Assembly: GCF_937941905.1 (NCBI RefSeq) | Contig: NZ_CALDGS010000172.1 | Coordinates: forward strand, 1 to 41,681 | Direction: 5' to 3' | Source of the DNA: an uncultured Mycolicibacterium sp. | GTDB taxonomy: Bacteria; Actinomycetota; Actinomycetes; Mycobacteriales; Mycobacteriaceae | Length of the DNA: 41,681 bases | In this document: positions 24,004-32,130 of the stretch, one piece after another | Layout of the letters: each line of letters opens with the position of its first letter | Numbering within the stretch: the stretch's first letter is position 1 | Translations under genes and position numbers: made by a program | The notes under the pieces: generated by a model | The model's input: only the letters and a program-made list of their open reading frames with translations | Told to the model about the DNA's origin: nothing | Database searches by the model: none

Positions 24004-25602
24004 TCAGCGGTCCCAGAAATCGTCCGGGAAGTCGTCCCAGAATGCACATTGGTGCACGGTGTCGAAGTCCGTCACCGGCCGCGACCCGTCCGGCCGCAAC
24101 TGCATCCAGCTGCGCCGCTCGGGGGTGTAGCGCGGCCAGCCCGGGTCGCCGGTGGCGGCGAACCGGCTCCAGGCGTCGACCATCTGCTCGGCCAGCCGCC
24201 GCTGGGCCGGGGTCGGCGGCGGCGCCCCGCCGACGTCGAACAGCGAGCGCAGTTCCAGCGAGTGCGCCGCCGCGACCGGAAACGGCAGCCGGCGCAGCGG
24301 TTCGGGCGTGGGCGGGGCGGGGTCGGCGAACTCGTAGGCGTAGACCGGGGCCAGCCGGGCCCGGCCGTCGGCGATGCGCCCGGCCGGGCAAGCGAACGCG
24401 GCGTCGGTGACGGCGGCGGACCAGGCCTGCGCGACACCGCCCGCGGCGTCGACCGGGTAGCGCGCGGCGACGGCGTCGAGGTCGGCATCCGCGCCGAAGG
24501 CCTCGGCCAGCAGCGGCCGGTACCGCTCGGGGCCGAACCGCTCCCCCTCGTCGAGGTAGCGCAGGCCGGCGAACAGCCGGAACTCGTCGCGGGTGGTGCC
24601 GATGAGCAGCGGGACCGCCGCGGCGCCGGGGCCGGTCAGGGCGGTCATCGGGTCGTCGGGCAGCGCCGGGGTGCCCACCACCGGCCCGGACAGCCCCACC
24701 CCGGCCAGCCGCAGCTGCCACAGCGGTGTCCGCAGCCGCTCGGCGGGCAGCGCGCGCAGGCAGGCCGCGGCGGTGGCCGGATCGGCGCAGCCGGCGTCGG
24801 CGGCCCAGGCCAGGGCGACCCGGCGGGCCCGCGTCGCATCGGCCTGCGCCCGGCACGGCCCGCTCATCACGATCGCGGCGTGGAACAGACCGCGTGATCC
24901 GGGTGCGACGAGGTGGTCGCACACCGACATCGCCCCGGCGGACTCCCCCGCGATCGTGACGCGCTCCGGGTCGCCGCCGAACGCGGCGATGTTGTCGCGC
25001 ACCCAGCGCAGCGCGGCCTGCTGGTCGGCCAGCCCGGCGGTGCCGGCGTCCGGACCGAGCGCGGGATGGGCCAGGAACCCCGCGGCGCCCAGCCGGTAGT
25101 TGACGGTGACGACGACCAGTCCGCCGCGTTCGGCGAGCCGGTGGGCGTCGTAGATGTCGCCGCTGCCGGCGACGAACGCCCCGCCGTGGATCCACACCAG
25201 CACCGGCCGGGGCGCCGCCCCCGGCGGTGGGGTCCAGACGTTGAGCACCAGGCAGTCCTCGGCGCCGGGGTCCGGCCCGGCGCCGGGGCCCTGCAGGCAG
25301 CGCGGCCCGGGCCGGGTGGCGTCGCGCACCCCGGTCCAGGTCGGTGCGGGCCGCGGCGGGGCGAAGCGCAGTTCACCGGTCGGCGCCGCGGCGTACGGGA
25401 TGCCGCCGAAGAACCGGTGCCCGGCGGTGACGGTGCCGCGCACCGCGCCGGCGACGGTGGCCACGAGGGCCGGATCGGCGGGAGCCGGGTCGGCAGGAGC
25501 GGGATCGGCGGTCACCGGCTCGGCGGGCGGCTGCGCACCCGCGCAGCCGGCGACCAGCAGCAGCACCGCGGCCAGCAGCCGCGCCACCGGTCGAACGGGC
25601 AC
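24004..25602 (-). CDS. Lipoprotein carboxylesterase, type B family
   Basis: This encodes 532 residues from a GTG at 25602. The frame is open 31 codons further, but only this start gives a proper lipoprotein signal: VRPVARLLAAVLLLVAG followed by C20, so the enzyme should be anchored outside the cytoplasmic membrane. It is an alpha/beta-hydrolase of the carboxylesterase/cholinesterase family: WIHGGAFV forms the oxyanion hole (about 138-144), GESAG holds nucleophile S221, and AAHSLELRSLF supplies the likely catalytic His. Cys pairs around 102 and 117 match the family disulfide. A short Ala-Asp-Pro repeat follows the lipid anchor as a linker. It is divergent from the first P450 and could supply it with a hydrolysed ester; the substrate is unknown. 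Confidence 0.9.
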   Translation of the reverse strand: MPVRPVARLLAAVLLLVAGCAGAQPPAEPVTADPAPADPAPADPALVATVAGAVRGTVTAGHRFFGGIPYAAAPTGELRFAPPRPAPTWTGVRDATRPGPRCLQGPGAGPDPGAEDCLVLNVWTPPPGAAPRPVLVWIHGGAFVAGSGDIYDAHRLAERGGLVVVTVNYRLGAAGFLAHPALGPDAGTAGLADQQAALRWVRDNIAAFGGDPERVTIAGESAGAMSVCDHLVAPGSRGLFHAAIVMSGPCRAQADATRARRVALAWAADAGCADPATAAACLRALPAERLRTPLWQLRLAGVGLSGPVVGTPALPDDPMTALTGPGAAAVPLLIGTTRDEFRLFAGLRYLDEGERFGPERYRPLLAEAFGADADLDAVAARYPVDAAGGVAQAWSAAVTDAAFACPAGRIADGRARLAPVYAYEFADPAPPTPEPLRRLPFPVAAAHSLELRSLFDVGGAPPPTPAQRRLAEQMVDAWSRFAATGDPGWPRYTPERRSWMQLRPDGSRPVTDFDTVHQCAFWDDFPDDFWDR

Positions 25603-25707
25603 GGACCGACGATACGGGCCCGATCCGGGCCCCGCCCGGACACCCCGCCCGGACCCGCCCGGGTACCCCGGGGTACCCAACGTAACGGTCATCACATATG
25701 CTGCGTT

Positions 25708-25721
25708 TTGACACCCGTCAA
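25708..25721 (+). promoter_or_regulatory. Dyad operator candidate before the first P450
   Basis: TTGACACCCGTCAA is a 5-bp inverted repeat around ACCC. The inner 12-mer TGACACCCGTCA recurs exactly before the second P450. It lies 18 nt before the ATG and just after a possible -10 box TATGCT (25697-25702), a fitting place for a repressor. Confidence 0.55.
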
Positions 25722-25739
25722 GTTTTAGGGGAGTGACTC

Positions 25740-26990
25740 ATGACCAGCCTGATCCGCGATGACGCGGCCAAGGTCCTCACCGACCCGAAGGCGTACGCCG
25801 ACGAGGACCGCCTGCATGCCGCCCTCACGCACCTGCGCAAGAACGCACCGGTCTCCTACGTCGACGTCGAGGGCTACTACCCCTTCTGGGCGATCACCAA
25901 GCACGCCGACGTCATGGACATCGAGCGGGACAACGAGCTGTGGATCAACGAACCGCGCCCGCTGCTGCTGACCAAGGACAAGGACGATCTGGCCAAGGCC
26001 AACCGCGAGGCCGGCGCCGGGATCCGCACGCTGATCCACATGGACGACCCGCTGCACCGCGACATGCGCAAGATCGGCGCGGACTGGTTCCGCCCGAAGG
26101 CCATGCGCGCGCTGCAGGAGCGGGTCAAGGAACTGGCCAAGCGCTACGTCGACCACATGGCCGAGATCGGCCCGGAGTGCGACTTCGCCCAGGAGGTCGC
26201 GGTCAACTACCCGCTGTACGTGATCCTGTCGCTGCTGGGCCTGCCGGAGTCCGACTTCCCGCGCATGCTCAAGCTGACCCAGGAGCTGTTCGGCAACGAG
26301 GACACCGAGTTCTCCCGCGGCCAGTCCGCCGAGGAGCTCAACGCCGTCATCCTCGACTTCTTCGAGTACTTCACCAAGCTCACCGCCGAGCGGCGGGCCA
26401 ACCCCACCGAGGACCTCGCCTCGGCGATCGCCAACGCCAAGCTCGACGGCGAGTACCTCAACGACGTGGACTGCCTGTCCTACTACACCATCGTCGCCAG
26501 CGCCGGTCATGACACCACCAGCGCGGCGATCGCCGGCGGCATGCTGGCGCTGGTGCAGCACCAGGACCAGCTGGCCCGGCTCAAGGAGAACCCGAGTCTG
26601 ATGGGCCTGGCCACCGAGGAGATGATCCGCTGGGTCACCCCGGTCAAGGAGTTCATGCGCACCGCCACCCGCGACACCGAGGTGCGCGGGATCCCGATCA
26701 AGAAGGGCGAGTCGGTGCTGCTGTCCTACGTGTCGGCCAACCGGGACGAGGACGTCTTCACCGATCCGTTCGCATTCGACGTCGGCCGCGACCCGAACAA
26801 GCACCTGTCGTTCGGCTACGGCGTGCACTTCTGCCTGGGCGCGGCCCTGGCCCGGATGGAGACCACCACCTTCTTCGCCGAGCTGATCCCGCGGCTGAAG
26901 TCGGTCGAACTGGCCGGCGAGCCGCAGTTCATCGCCTCGACCTTCGTCGGCGGGCTCAAGCACGTCCCGATCCGCTACGAGATCGTCTGA
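25740..26990 (+). CDS. Cytochrome P450 (first of a tandem pair)
   Basis: This encodes 416 residues with GGGGAG 6 nt before the ATG. P450s insert one oxygen atom from O2 into substrates such as steroids, fatty acids or terpenoids with electrons from a ferredoxin. All class signatures are present: the I-helix ASAGHDTTSAA, the K-helix ExxR in EEMIRW, and the haem loop FGYGVHFCLGAALARME with the proximal C365. No membrane anchor is present, as usual for soluble bacterial P450s. The next gene is a close paralogue with the same ends. No ferredoxin gene lies nearby. I cannot name the CYP family or substrate. A strong terminator follows it, so the two P450s are separate transcription units. Confidence 0.95.
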   Translation: MTSLIRDDAAKVLTDPKAYADEDRLHAALTHLRKNAPVSYVDVEGYYPFWAITKHADVMDIERDNELWINEPRPLLLTKDKDDLAKANREAGAGIRTLIHMDDPLHRDMRKIGADWFRPKAMRALQERVKELAKRYVDHMAEIGPECDFAQEVAVNYPLYVILSLLGLPESDFPRMLKLTQELFGNEDTEFSRGQSAEELNAVILDFFEYFTKLTAERRANPTEDLASAIANAKLDGEYLNDVDCLSYYTIVASAGHDTTSAAIAGGMLALVQHQDQLARLKENPSLMGLATEEMIRWVTPVKEFMRTATRDTEVRGIPIKKGESVLLSYVSANRDEDVFTDPFAFDVGRDPNKHLSFGYGVHFCLGAALARMETTTFFAELIPRLKSVELAGEPQFIASTFVGGLKHVPIRYEIV

Positions 26991-27006
26991 CCCGGCGATC
27001 GTCCAG

Positions 27007-27036
27007 ACACCCCGGCGCCACCCGGCGCCGGGGTGT
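27007..27036 (+). terminator. Intrinsic terminator after the first P450
   Basis: A perfect 13-bp stem, ACACCCCGGCGCC (27007-27019) and GGCGCCGGGGTGT (27024-27036), has a 4-nt loop and is followed by TCTGTTTT. It lies 16 nt after the stop codon. Confidence 0.88.
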
Positions 27037-27070
27037 TCTGTTTTCACCGATCACCATTCACCGGTGAAAC

Positions 27071-27091
27071 GTGACACCCGTCACATAGACT
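27071..27091 (+). promoter_or_regulatory. Promoter and dyad operator candidate before the second P450
   Basis: GTGACACCCGTCAC (27071-27084) is a 5-bp inverted repeat around ACCC, sharing the exact 12-mer TGACACCCGTCA with the first P450. TAGACT (27086-27091), a good mycobacterial -10 box, follows at once, so a bound repressor would block RNA polymerase. Confidence 0.55.
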
Positions 27092-27130
27092 CGCTTACGG
27101 TTTCGCCGCAACGCCGCAGGAGGGAGTCCG

Positions 27131-28387
27131 ATGCGCACGACCGTTCCCCGGATCGAGGAGGCCACCCGGGTCTTCGCCGACCCGACGGCCTACGCCGACG
27201 AGCCCCGCCTGCACGACGCCATGCGCCGGCTGCGCGCCGACGCCCCGGTCGCCTACGTCGATCACGAGCCGTACCGGCCGTTCTGGGCGGTCACCAAGCA
27301 CGCCGACATCATGGCCATCGAGCGGGCCAACGACCTGTGGCTGTCCGAACCGCGGCCGCTGCTGGCCACCGCCGAGGCCGACGACCTCGCCAAGGCCAAC
27401 CTCGAGGCCGGCATCGGGCTGCGCACGCTGATCCACATGGACGACCCGCACCACCGCGACGTCCGCAAGATCGGCGCGGACTGGTTCCGGCCCAAGGCGA
27501 TGCGCGATCTGAAGGTCCGCGTCGACGAGCTGGCCAGGCGCTACGTGGACAAGATGGCCGAGATCGGCCCGGAGTGCGACTTCGCCACCGACATCGCGAT
27601 GCACTTCCCGCTGTATGTGATCCTGTCGCTGCTCGGCCTGCCCGAGTCGGACTTCCCCCGGATGCTGCGGCTCACCCAGGAGCTCTTCGGCGGCGACGAC
27701 GACGAGTACAAGCGCGGCGCCACCCCCGAGGAACAGCAGCAGGTGCTGTTCGACTTCTTCACCTACTTCACCGAGTTGACCGCCGCCCGGCGCGCCGACC
27801 CCACCGACGACCTGGCCTCGGCGATCGCCAACGGCCGCATCGACGGCGAACTGCTCAGCGATGTCGACTGCCTGTCCTACTACGTCATCGTGGCCAGCGC
27901 CGGCCACGACACCACCAGCCACGCCATGGCCGGCGGGCTGCGGGCGCTGATCGAGCACCCCGACCAGCTCGAGCGGCTCAAGGCCCACCCGGAGCTGATG
28001 GGCACCGCGGTCGAGGAGATGATCCGCTGGTCGACGCCGGTCAAGGAGTTCATGCGCACCGCCGCGGCCGACACCGAGGTGCGCGGCGTGCCCATCCGCA
28101 AGGGCGAATCCGTCTATCTCGCCTACGTTTCCGGCAACTTCGACGAAGAGGTCTTCGACGACCCGTACCGCTTCGACGTGGGCCGCGACCCGAACAAGCA
28201 CCTGGCCTTCGGCTACGGCGTGCACTTCTGCCTGGGCGCGGCCCTGGCCCGGATGGAGATCAACAGCCTGTTCACCGAGCTGGTCCCGCGGCTGGAGTGG
28301 ATCGAGCTCGCCGGTGAGCCCCAACTGTCCGCGACGGTGTTCGTCGGCGGGCTCAAGCACCTGCCGATCCGCTACTCGGTGCGCTGA
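27131..28387 (+). CDS. Cytochrome P450 (second of a tandem pair)
   Basis: This encodes 418 residues with GGAGGGAG before the ATG. It aligns end to end with the preceding P450, clearly a tandem duplicate that has since diverged; by eye roughly two thirds of positions agree. Signatures: ASAGHDTTSHAM in the I-helix, EEMIRW, and FGYGVHFCLGAALARME with C367. The N-terminal 60 residues and the B'-C region, which shape the substrate pocket, differ most, so the substrates may differ. Its 3' end overlaps the 3' end of the convergent TetR gene by 16 nt. The CYP family and substrate are unknown. Confidence 0.95.
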   Translation: MRTTVPRIEEATRVFADPTAYADEPRLHDAMRRLRADAPVAYVDHEPYRPFWAVTKHADIMAIERANDLWLSEPRPLLATAEADDLAKANLEAGIGLRTLIHMDDPHHRDVRKIGADWFRPKAMRDLKVRVDELARRYVDKMAEIGPECDFATDIAMHFPLYVILSLLGLPESDFPRMLRLTQELFGGDDDEYKRGATPEEQQQVLFDFFTYFTELTAARRADPTDDLASAIANGRIDGELLSDVDCLSYYVIVASAGHDTTSHAMAGGLRALIEHPDQLERLKAHPELMGTAVEEMIRWSTPVKEFMRTAAADTEVRGVPIRKGESVYLAYVSGNFDEEVFDDPYRFDVGRDPNKHLAFGYGVHFCLGAALARMEINSLFTELVPRLEWIELAGEPQLSATVFVGGLKHLPIRYSVR

Positions 28388-29016
28388 TCCACCGCGGCCG
28401 CCGGCCGGCGGCCGTGCACGGCCAGGAATCCGTCCACGGCGGCCTCGGCGCACCGGTGGTAGTCGAAATCGGCGACGGTGGACAGCTTGCCGAGGATGAT
28501 CGGTCCGATGAGCAGCGCGATGGCCTCGATGCGGTCCACCTCCCCGTCGAGTTCGGCCTGCGCGTCGGGGCTGTCGAGGATCGCGTCGAACGGCGCCGAG
28601 TAGAACTGCACGAGCCGGCGGCGCAGCGTGCCGACCGCGTCGGTGTCGTCGCGCTGCAGCTCCGCGCTCGCGCCGACGTCCGGCCCGGAGGCCAGCCAGG
28701 TCATCGCCGTCAGCAGCGTGGGCACCTCGGCGATGGTCTCGGCCCAGCCCACCACGACGGCGAGCAGCCGGTCGCGCAGGCCGCCCTCGGCGGGCGGCAT
28801 CGGCGCGGGCTGCAGCAGGTTCGTGAACGCGGCCGCGAGCAGGTCGTTGGCGCCGGAGAAGTGCCGGTACAGGGTGGCCCGGGCGACGTTGGCGGTCCTG
28901 GTCACCGCGTCGATGGTCACCGCACTGGGGCCGCCGGACCGCAGCAGCGCGGTGGCCGCGTCGAGCAGCCGGGCGCGCGACCGCGCCGGCCTGGGGTCTC
29001 CGGTGGTGGCCGCCAT
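28372..29016 (-). CDS. TetR family transcriptional regulator
   Basis: This encodes 214 residues with GGGAGG before the ATG. The N-terminal TetR helix-turn-helix is clear (about residues 14-60: RARLLDAATALLRSGG, then VTRTANVARATLYRHFSG). The C-terminal ligand domain is of the large AcrR-like type and its ligand cannot be told. It is divergent from the DHA2 exporter, with two palindromic sites between them, so it most likely represses that exporter and itself. It also overlaps the tail of the second P450 and might govern it, but the P450 operators have a different sequence. Homologues in such divergent pairs usually sense the exported compound. Confidence 0.92.
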   Translation of the reverse strand: MAATTGDPRPARSRARLLDAATALLRSGGPSAVTIDAVTRTANVARATLYRHFSGANDLLAAAFTNLLQPAPMPPAEGGLRDRLLAVVVGWAETIAEVPTLLTAMTWLASGPDVGASAELQRDDTDAVGTLRRRLVQFYSAPFDAILDSPDAQAELDGEVDRIEAIALLIGPIILGKLSTVADFDYHRCAEAAVDGFLAVHGRRPAAAVDQRTE

Positions 29017-29056
29017 CCTGACCCAACCTCCCGCGGGTAACGAGACCGGTCACATC

Positions 29057-29091
29057 GAGACTGTCGGTCCCACTCCAAGACTGTTAGTCTC
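29057..29091. promoter_or_regulatory. Tandem operator between TetR and exporter genes
   Basis: Two related 15-nt sites lie 20 nt apart: GAGACTGTCGGTCCC (29057-29071) and AAGACTGTTAGTCTC (29077-29091). The second holds a perfect AGACT-GTT-AGTCT dyad. Spacing of two helical turns puts both on one face of the DNA, typical of cooperative TetR binding in a divergent promoter. Confidence 0.6.
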
Positions 29092-29124
29092 AAAAATCCG
29101 TCGTCGATGCCGGAGGAGCGACGC

Positions 29125-30798
29125 ATGGCCGACTCCCCTCAGCGTGGTCAGGATAGTGGCGTCCGCGTCGCCGACCTGTCCGAACGCGCCCGCACCTGGT
29201 TGCTGACCGTCGCCTGCATGGGCGTCGCCCTGGTCATGAGCTCGATGGTGGCGCTCAACGCCGCGCTGCCCGACATCGCCGTGGAGACCAGGGCCACCCA
29301 GACCCAGCTGACCTGGGTGGTCGACGGCTACACCCTGGTGCTCGCCTGCCTGCTGCTGCCCGCCGGCGCCCTCGGGGACCGCTACGGCCGGCGGGGCGCG
29401 ATGCTGTTCGGGCTGGCGCTGTTCACCGCGGCCTCCGCCGCACCGCTGCTGGTCAGCGGACCGGCGGTGCTGATCGCCTCCCGCATGGTGGCCGGTGTCG
29501 GTGCCGCGTTCATCATGCCGGCCACGCTGTCGTTGATCACCGCGGCCTACCCGAAGGCCGAACGGACCAAGGCGATCGGGATCTGGGCCGGGGTGGCCGG
29601 GTCCGGCGCGGCGGTCGGGTTCCTGGCCGCCGGCGGGCTGCTGCAGTTCTGGGCGTGGCCGTCGATCTTCTGGACGTTCACCGGCTCGGCCGCCGGGCTG
29701 TTCGTGCTGACCTGCACGGTGGCCTCCTCCCGCGAACACGATCCCGCCCCGCTGGACTGGCCGGGCGCGGTGCTGATCGGCGGCGCGGTGGCGGTGTTCG
29801 TCTACGGCGTGCTCGAGGCACCGACGCACGGCTGGACCCATCCGGTGGTCTACGGCTGCATGGCGGCCGGGGTGGTGCTGGCCGTCGGGTTCGGCGCGGT
29901 GGAGCTGCGCCGCCGGTTCCCGCTGCTGGACGTGCGGCTGTTCGGGCGCGCGGACTTCACCACCGGCGCGGTCGGCGTGACGACGTTCTTCCTGGCCAAC
30001 TTCGGCTTCTTCTTCATCGCCATGCAGTACATGCAGCTGCTGCTCGGATACAGCGCGCTCACGACCGCATTCGCGTTGACGCCGTTGATCATCCCGGTGC
30101 TGCTGCTCAGCGTCGCCGCCCCGTGGTTGCTACCCCGGCTCGGGCTGCGCGTCTCGGTGGCCGCCGGGCTGGGGTTGATCGCGGCCGGGCTGTTCCACGC
30201 CCGCACGCTCGAGATCGATTCGGCGTATCCGGATCTGGCGGTCCCGCTGCTGATCATGGCCACCGGCATCGGGCTGTGCACCGCGCCGACCACCTCGGCG
30301 ATCATGGGCGCCGTCCCCGACGAGAAGCAGGGGGTGGCCTCGGCGGTCAACGACACCACCCGCGAGGTGGGGGCCGCACTGGGCATCGCGCTGGCCGGTT
30401 CGGTGCTGGCCGCCGAGTACGGCAGGCGGCTGCGCCCACAGCTGGAGGCACTGCCGGAGCCGGTGCGCGCGGCGGCGTCGAACTCACTGGCCGAGGCGCT
30501 GGAGGTGGCCCGGCGGCTCGGGCCGCAGGGACCGGCGGTCGCCGAGTCCGCGCAGCGGGCGTTCCTGGAATCGATGCGCGTGTCGCTGGCCGTGCTGGCC
30601 GCGGTGTGCGCGGCGGCCGCGGCGTTCGTCGCGGTGTGGGCGCCCGGCCGCGACGGCCGCCAGTTCCGGTGTCTGCAACGACGATTCGGGTCCGGGTCAG
30701 GCGATGAACTCGGCGGCCCGGTGGGCGGCCGCCACGATGGTGGCGTGCGGGCCGCGGCCGGGCAGGGCGGGAAGCACCGAGCCGTCGACGACCCATAA
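29125..30798 (+). CDS. MFS drug exporter, DHA2 (14-TM) family
   Basis: This encodes 557 residues. I chose the ATG at 29125 because GGAGGAG stands 6 nt before it; an earlier ATG at 29107 has no such site. Proton-driven DHA2 exporters remove lipophilic drugs or metabolites. Motif A (GALGDRYGRRGAM, about 80), motif C-like glycines and about 14 hydrophobic segments are visible. The last helix ends near the residues VAVWAPGRDGRQ; beyond it about 45 hydrophilic residues continue into DNA that is antisense to the end of mftG, overlapping it by 102 nt. That tail is not expected for the family and may come from loss of the ancestral stop. The divergent TetR gene is the likely regulator. Confidence 0.9.
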   Translation: MADSPQRGQDSGVRVADLSERARTWLLTVACMGVALVMSSMVALNAALPDIAVETRATQTQLTWVVDGYTLVLACLLLPAGALGDRYGRRGAMLFGLALFTAASAAPLLVSGPAVLIASRMVAGVGAAFIMPATLSLITAAYPKAERTKAIGIWAGVAGSGAAVGFLAAGGLLQFWAWPSIFWTFTGSAAGLFVLTCTVASSREHDPAPLDWPGAVLIGGAVAVFVYGVLEAPTHGWTHPVVYGCMAAGVVLAVGFGAVELRRRFPLLDVRLFGRADFTTGAVGVTTFFLANFGFFFIAMQYMQLLLGYSALTTAFALTPLIIPVLLLSVAAPWLLPRLGLRVSVAAGLGLIAAGLFHARTLEIDSAYPDLAVPLLIMATGIGLCTAPTTSAIMGAVPDEKQGVASAVNDTTREVGAALGIALAGSVLAAEYGRRLRPQLEALPEPVRAAASNSLAEALEVARRLGPQGPAVAESAQRAFLESMRVSLAVLAAVCAAAAAFVAVWAPGRDGRQFRCLQRRFGSGSGDELGGPVGGRHDGGVRAAAGQGGKHRAVDDP

Positions 30799-32124
30799 CC
30801 CGTCCACCCCGCGCACCCGGCAGCGTTCGTCGAGCACCGCGCCGGCGCCGGTGCCCATCGGGGCGGTGCCGGCCAGATGCTGGGCGGTCGACCACACCGC
30901 TTCATCGGGATCGATTGCCTCCCCGGCGATCTCAGCGGCCAACGCGAGTCCGCGCCGCAGCAGCGCGAGGTCCTCGGGCACGGCGTCGTAGCGGTGCTCG
31001 ACGACCGGAGCGGCCCACGGGTCGGCCGAGGCCGGCCGCACCCGGACCCGGGCGGCCGGACGCATCACCGCCACCGCCAGGTGCGGCGGGTCCGCAGGCC
31101 CGGCCGCCGCCCCGGTCATCGCACCGAATCCCTTGGTATAGGACCGGATCTCGATGCCGTCGGCGGTGACGGCGATGGCCTCCAGCGGTGCCGCGCCGGC
31201 GGTCGCCGGCCACCGCACCGGCAGCACCCACTCCGGGTGGTCGGTGGCGTACTGCCCCACCGGCAGGTCGGCGACCACCCGGATCCCCAGCGCCGTCAGC
31301 AGCGCGGCCGGGCCGACCCCGGACAGCTGCAGCAGGTGTGCGGTGCCGATCGCCCCGGCACACAACACGATCCGCTCGGCGGGCACGGTGGCCGGCCCGT
31401 CCGGTCCGACCGTGTGCACCCCGACCGCACGGGTGCCGCGCCAGGCGATGCCGAGCACCCGGACGCCGGTGTGCACCGCGAGGTTGGGCCGGCCCAGGGC
31501 GGGTTGCAGGAAGGCCGCCCCGGCGCCGGTGCGCACCCCGTCGACGATGTTCAGCGGCACCGCCGCCACCCCGGTCGGCGCCGGCCCGGGTTCGGTCGCA
31601 CCGTTGAGGTCGTCGATCCAGCCCAGGCCGGCCCGGTCGGCACCGGCCAGGAACGCCTCGGTGGCGGCGCTGAACACGCGGGTGCGGCGCACCGGGACCG
31701 GCCCGGCGGTGCCGTGCGGCGGGCCGGGGAAGTCCAGGTCGGTCTCCACCGCGGCGAAGTGCGGGGCCACCTCGCGCCAGCCCCAACCCGGCACCCCCCA
31801 GCCGTCGTAGTCGGCGGGCAGGCCGCGGCAGAAGTAGCCGCCGTTGACCGCCCCGGATCCGCCGAGCACCGCGCCGCGCGCCAGACCGAAGTGCCGGGGC
31901 GGGTCGGCGGTGAGCAGGGTGTCGTAGTGGCGCGCCACCGGGCTCCGCGGTCCGATGGGCAGCCGGGTGCCGTCCCGGGTGAGCGCCGCCACCGCCGGGT
32001 CGTCGAGGCCGGGGCCGGTCTCCAGGACCACGACGCGGCACCCGGGATCGGCCGAGAGACGTTCGGCCAGCACCGATCCGGCGCTGCCCGCGCCGACGAT
32101 CAGCACATCGATGCGGTCGGCCAC
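30697..32124 (-). CDS. mftG: Mycofactocin dehydrogenase MftG, GMC oxidoreductase
   Basis: This encodes 475 residues from a GTG at 32124, 6 nt after mftF. MftG belongs to the glucose-methanol-choline oxidoreductases and is reported to pass electrons from reduced mycofactocin to the respiratory chain, which is needed for growth on ethanol in mycobacteria. The FAD-binding VLIVGAGSAGSVLAERL stands at the N-terminus, GARGAVLGGSGAVNGG-like sequence follows (LARGAVLGGSGAVNGG, about 83-98), and the C-terminus has QHLAGTAPMGTGAGAV and VVDGSVLPALPGRGPHAT, the usual GMC end. It is the last gene of the mft operon and its 3' end overlaps the convergent exporter gene. Confidence 0.93.
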   Translation of the reverse strand: MADRIDVLIVGAGSAGSVLAERLSADPGCRVVVLETGPGLDDPAVAALTRDGTRLPIGPRSPVARHYDTLLTADPPRHFGLARGAVLGGSGAVNGGYFCRGLPADYDGWGVPGWGWREVAPHFAAVETDLDFPGPPHGTAGPVPVRRTRVFSAATEAFLAGADRAGLGWIDDLNGATEPGPAPTGVAAVPLNIVDGVRTGAGAAFLQPALGRPNLAVHTGVRVLGIAWRGTRAVGVHTVGPDGPATVPAERIVLCAGAIGTAHLLQLSGVGPAALLTALGIRVVADLPVGQYATDHPEWVLPVRWPATAGAAPLEAIAVTADGIEIRSYTKGFGAMTGAAAGPADPPHLAVAVMRPAARVRVRPASADPWAAPVVEHRYDAVPEDLALLRRGLALAAEIAGEAIDPDEAVWSTAQHLAGTAPMGTGAGAVLDERCRVRGVDGLWVVDGSVLPALPGRGPHATIVAAAHRAAEFIA

Positions 32125-32130
32125 GGCGGA

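Noticed and set aside
25603..25695. A longer N-terminus for the esterase beginning near 25695
   Set aside because: It would bury the lipoprotein signal peptide behind 31 Gly/Arg-rich residues and overlap the P450 promoter region.
27095..29053. A long minus-strand frame across the second P450 and the TetR gene
   Set aside because: It is a shadow: its product is Gly/Val/Asp-rich without a domain, while both covered genes have full signatures in other frames.
29107..29124. An earlier ATG for the exporter
   Set aside because: The strong GGAGGAG lies after this ATG and is spaced correctly for the ATG at 29125.
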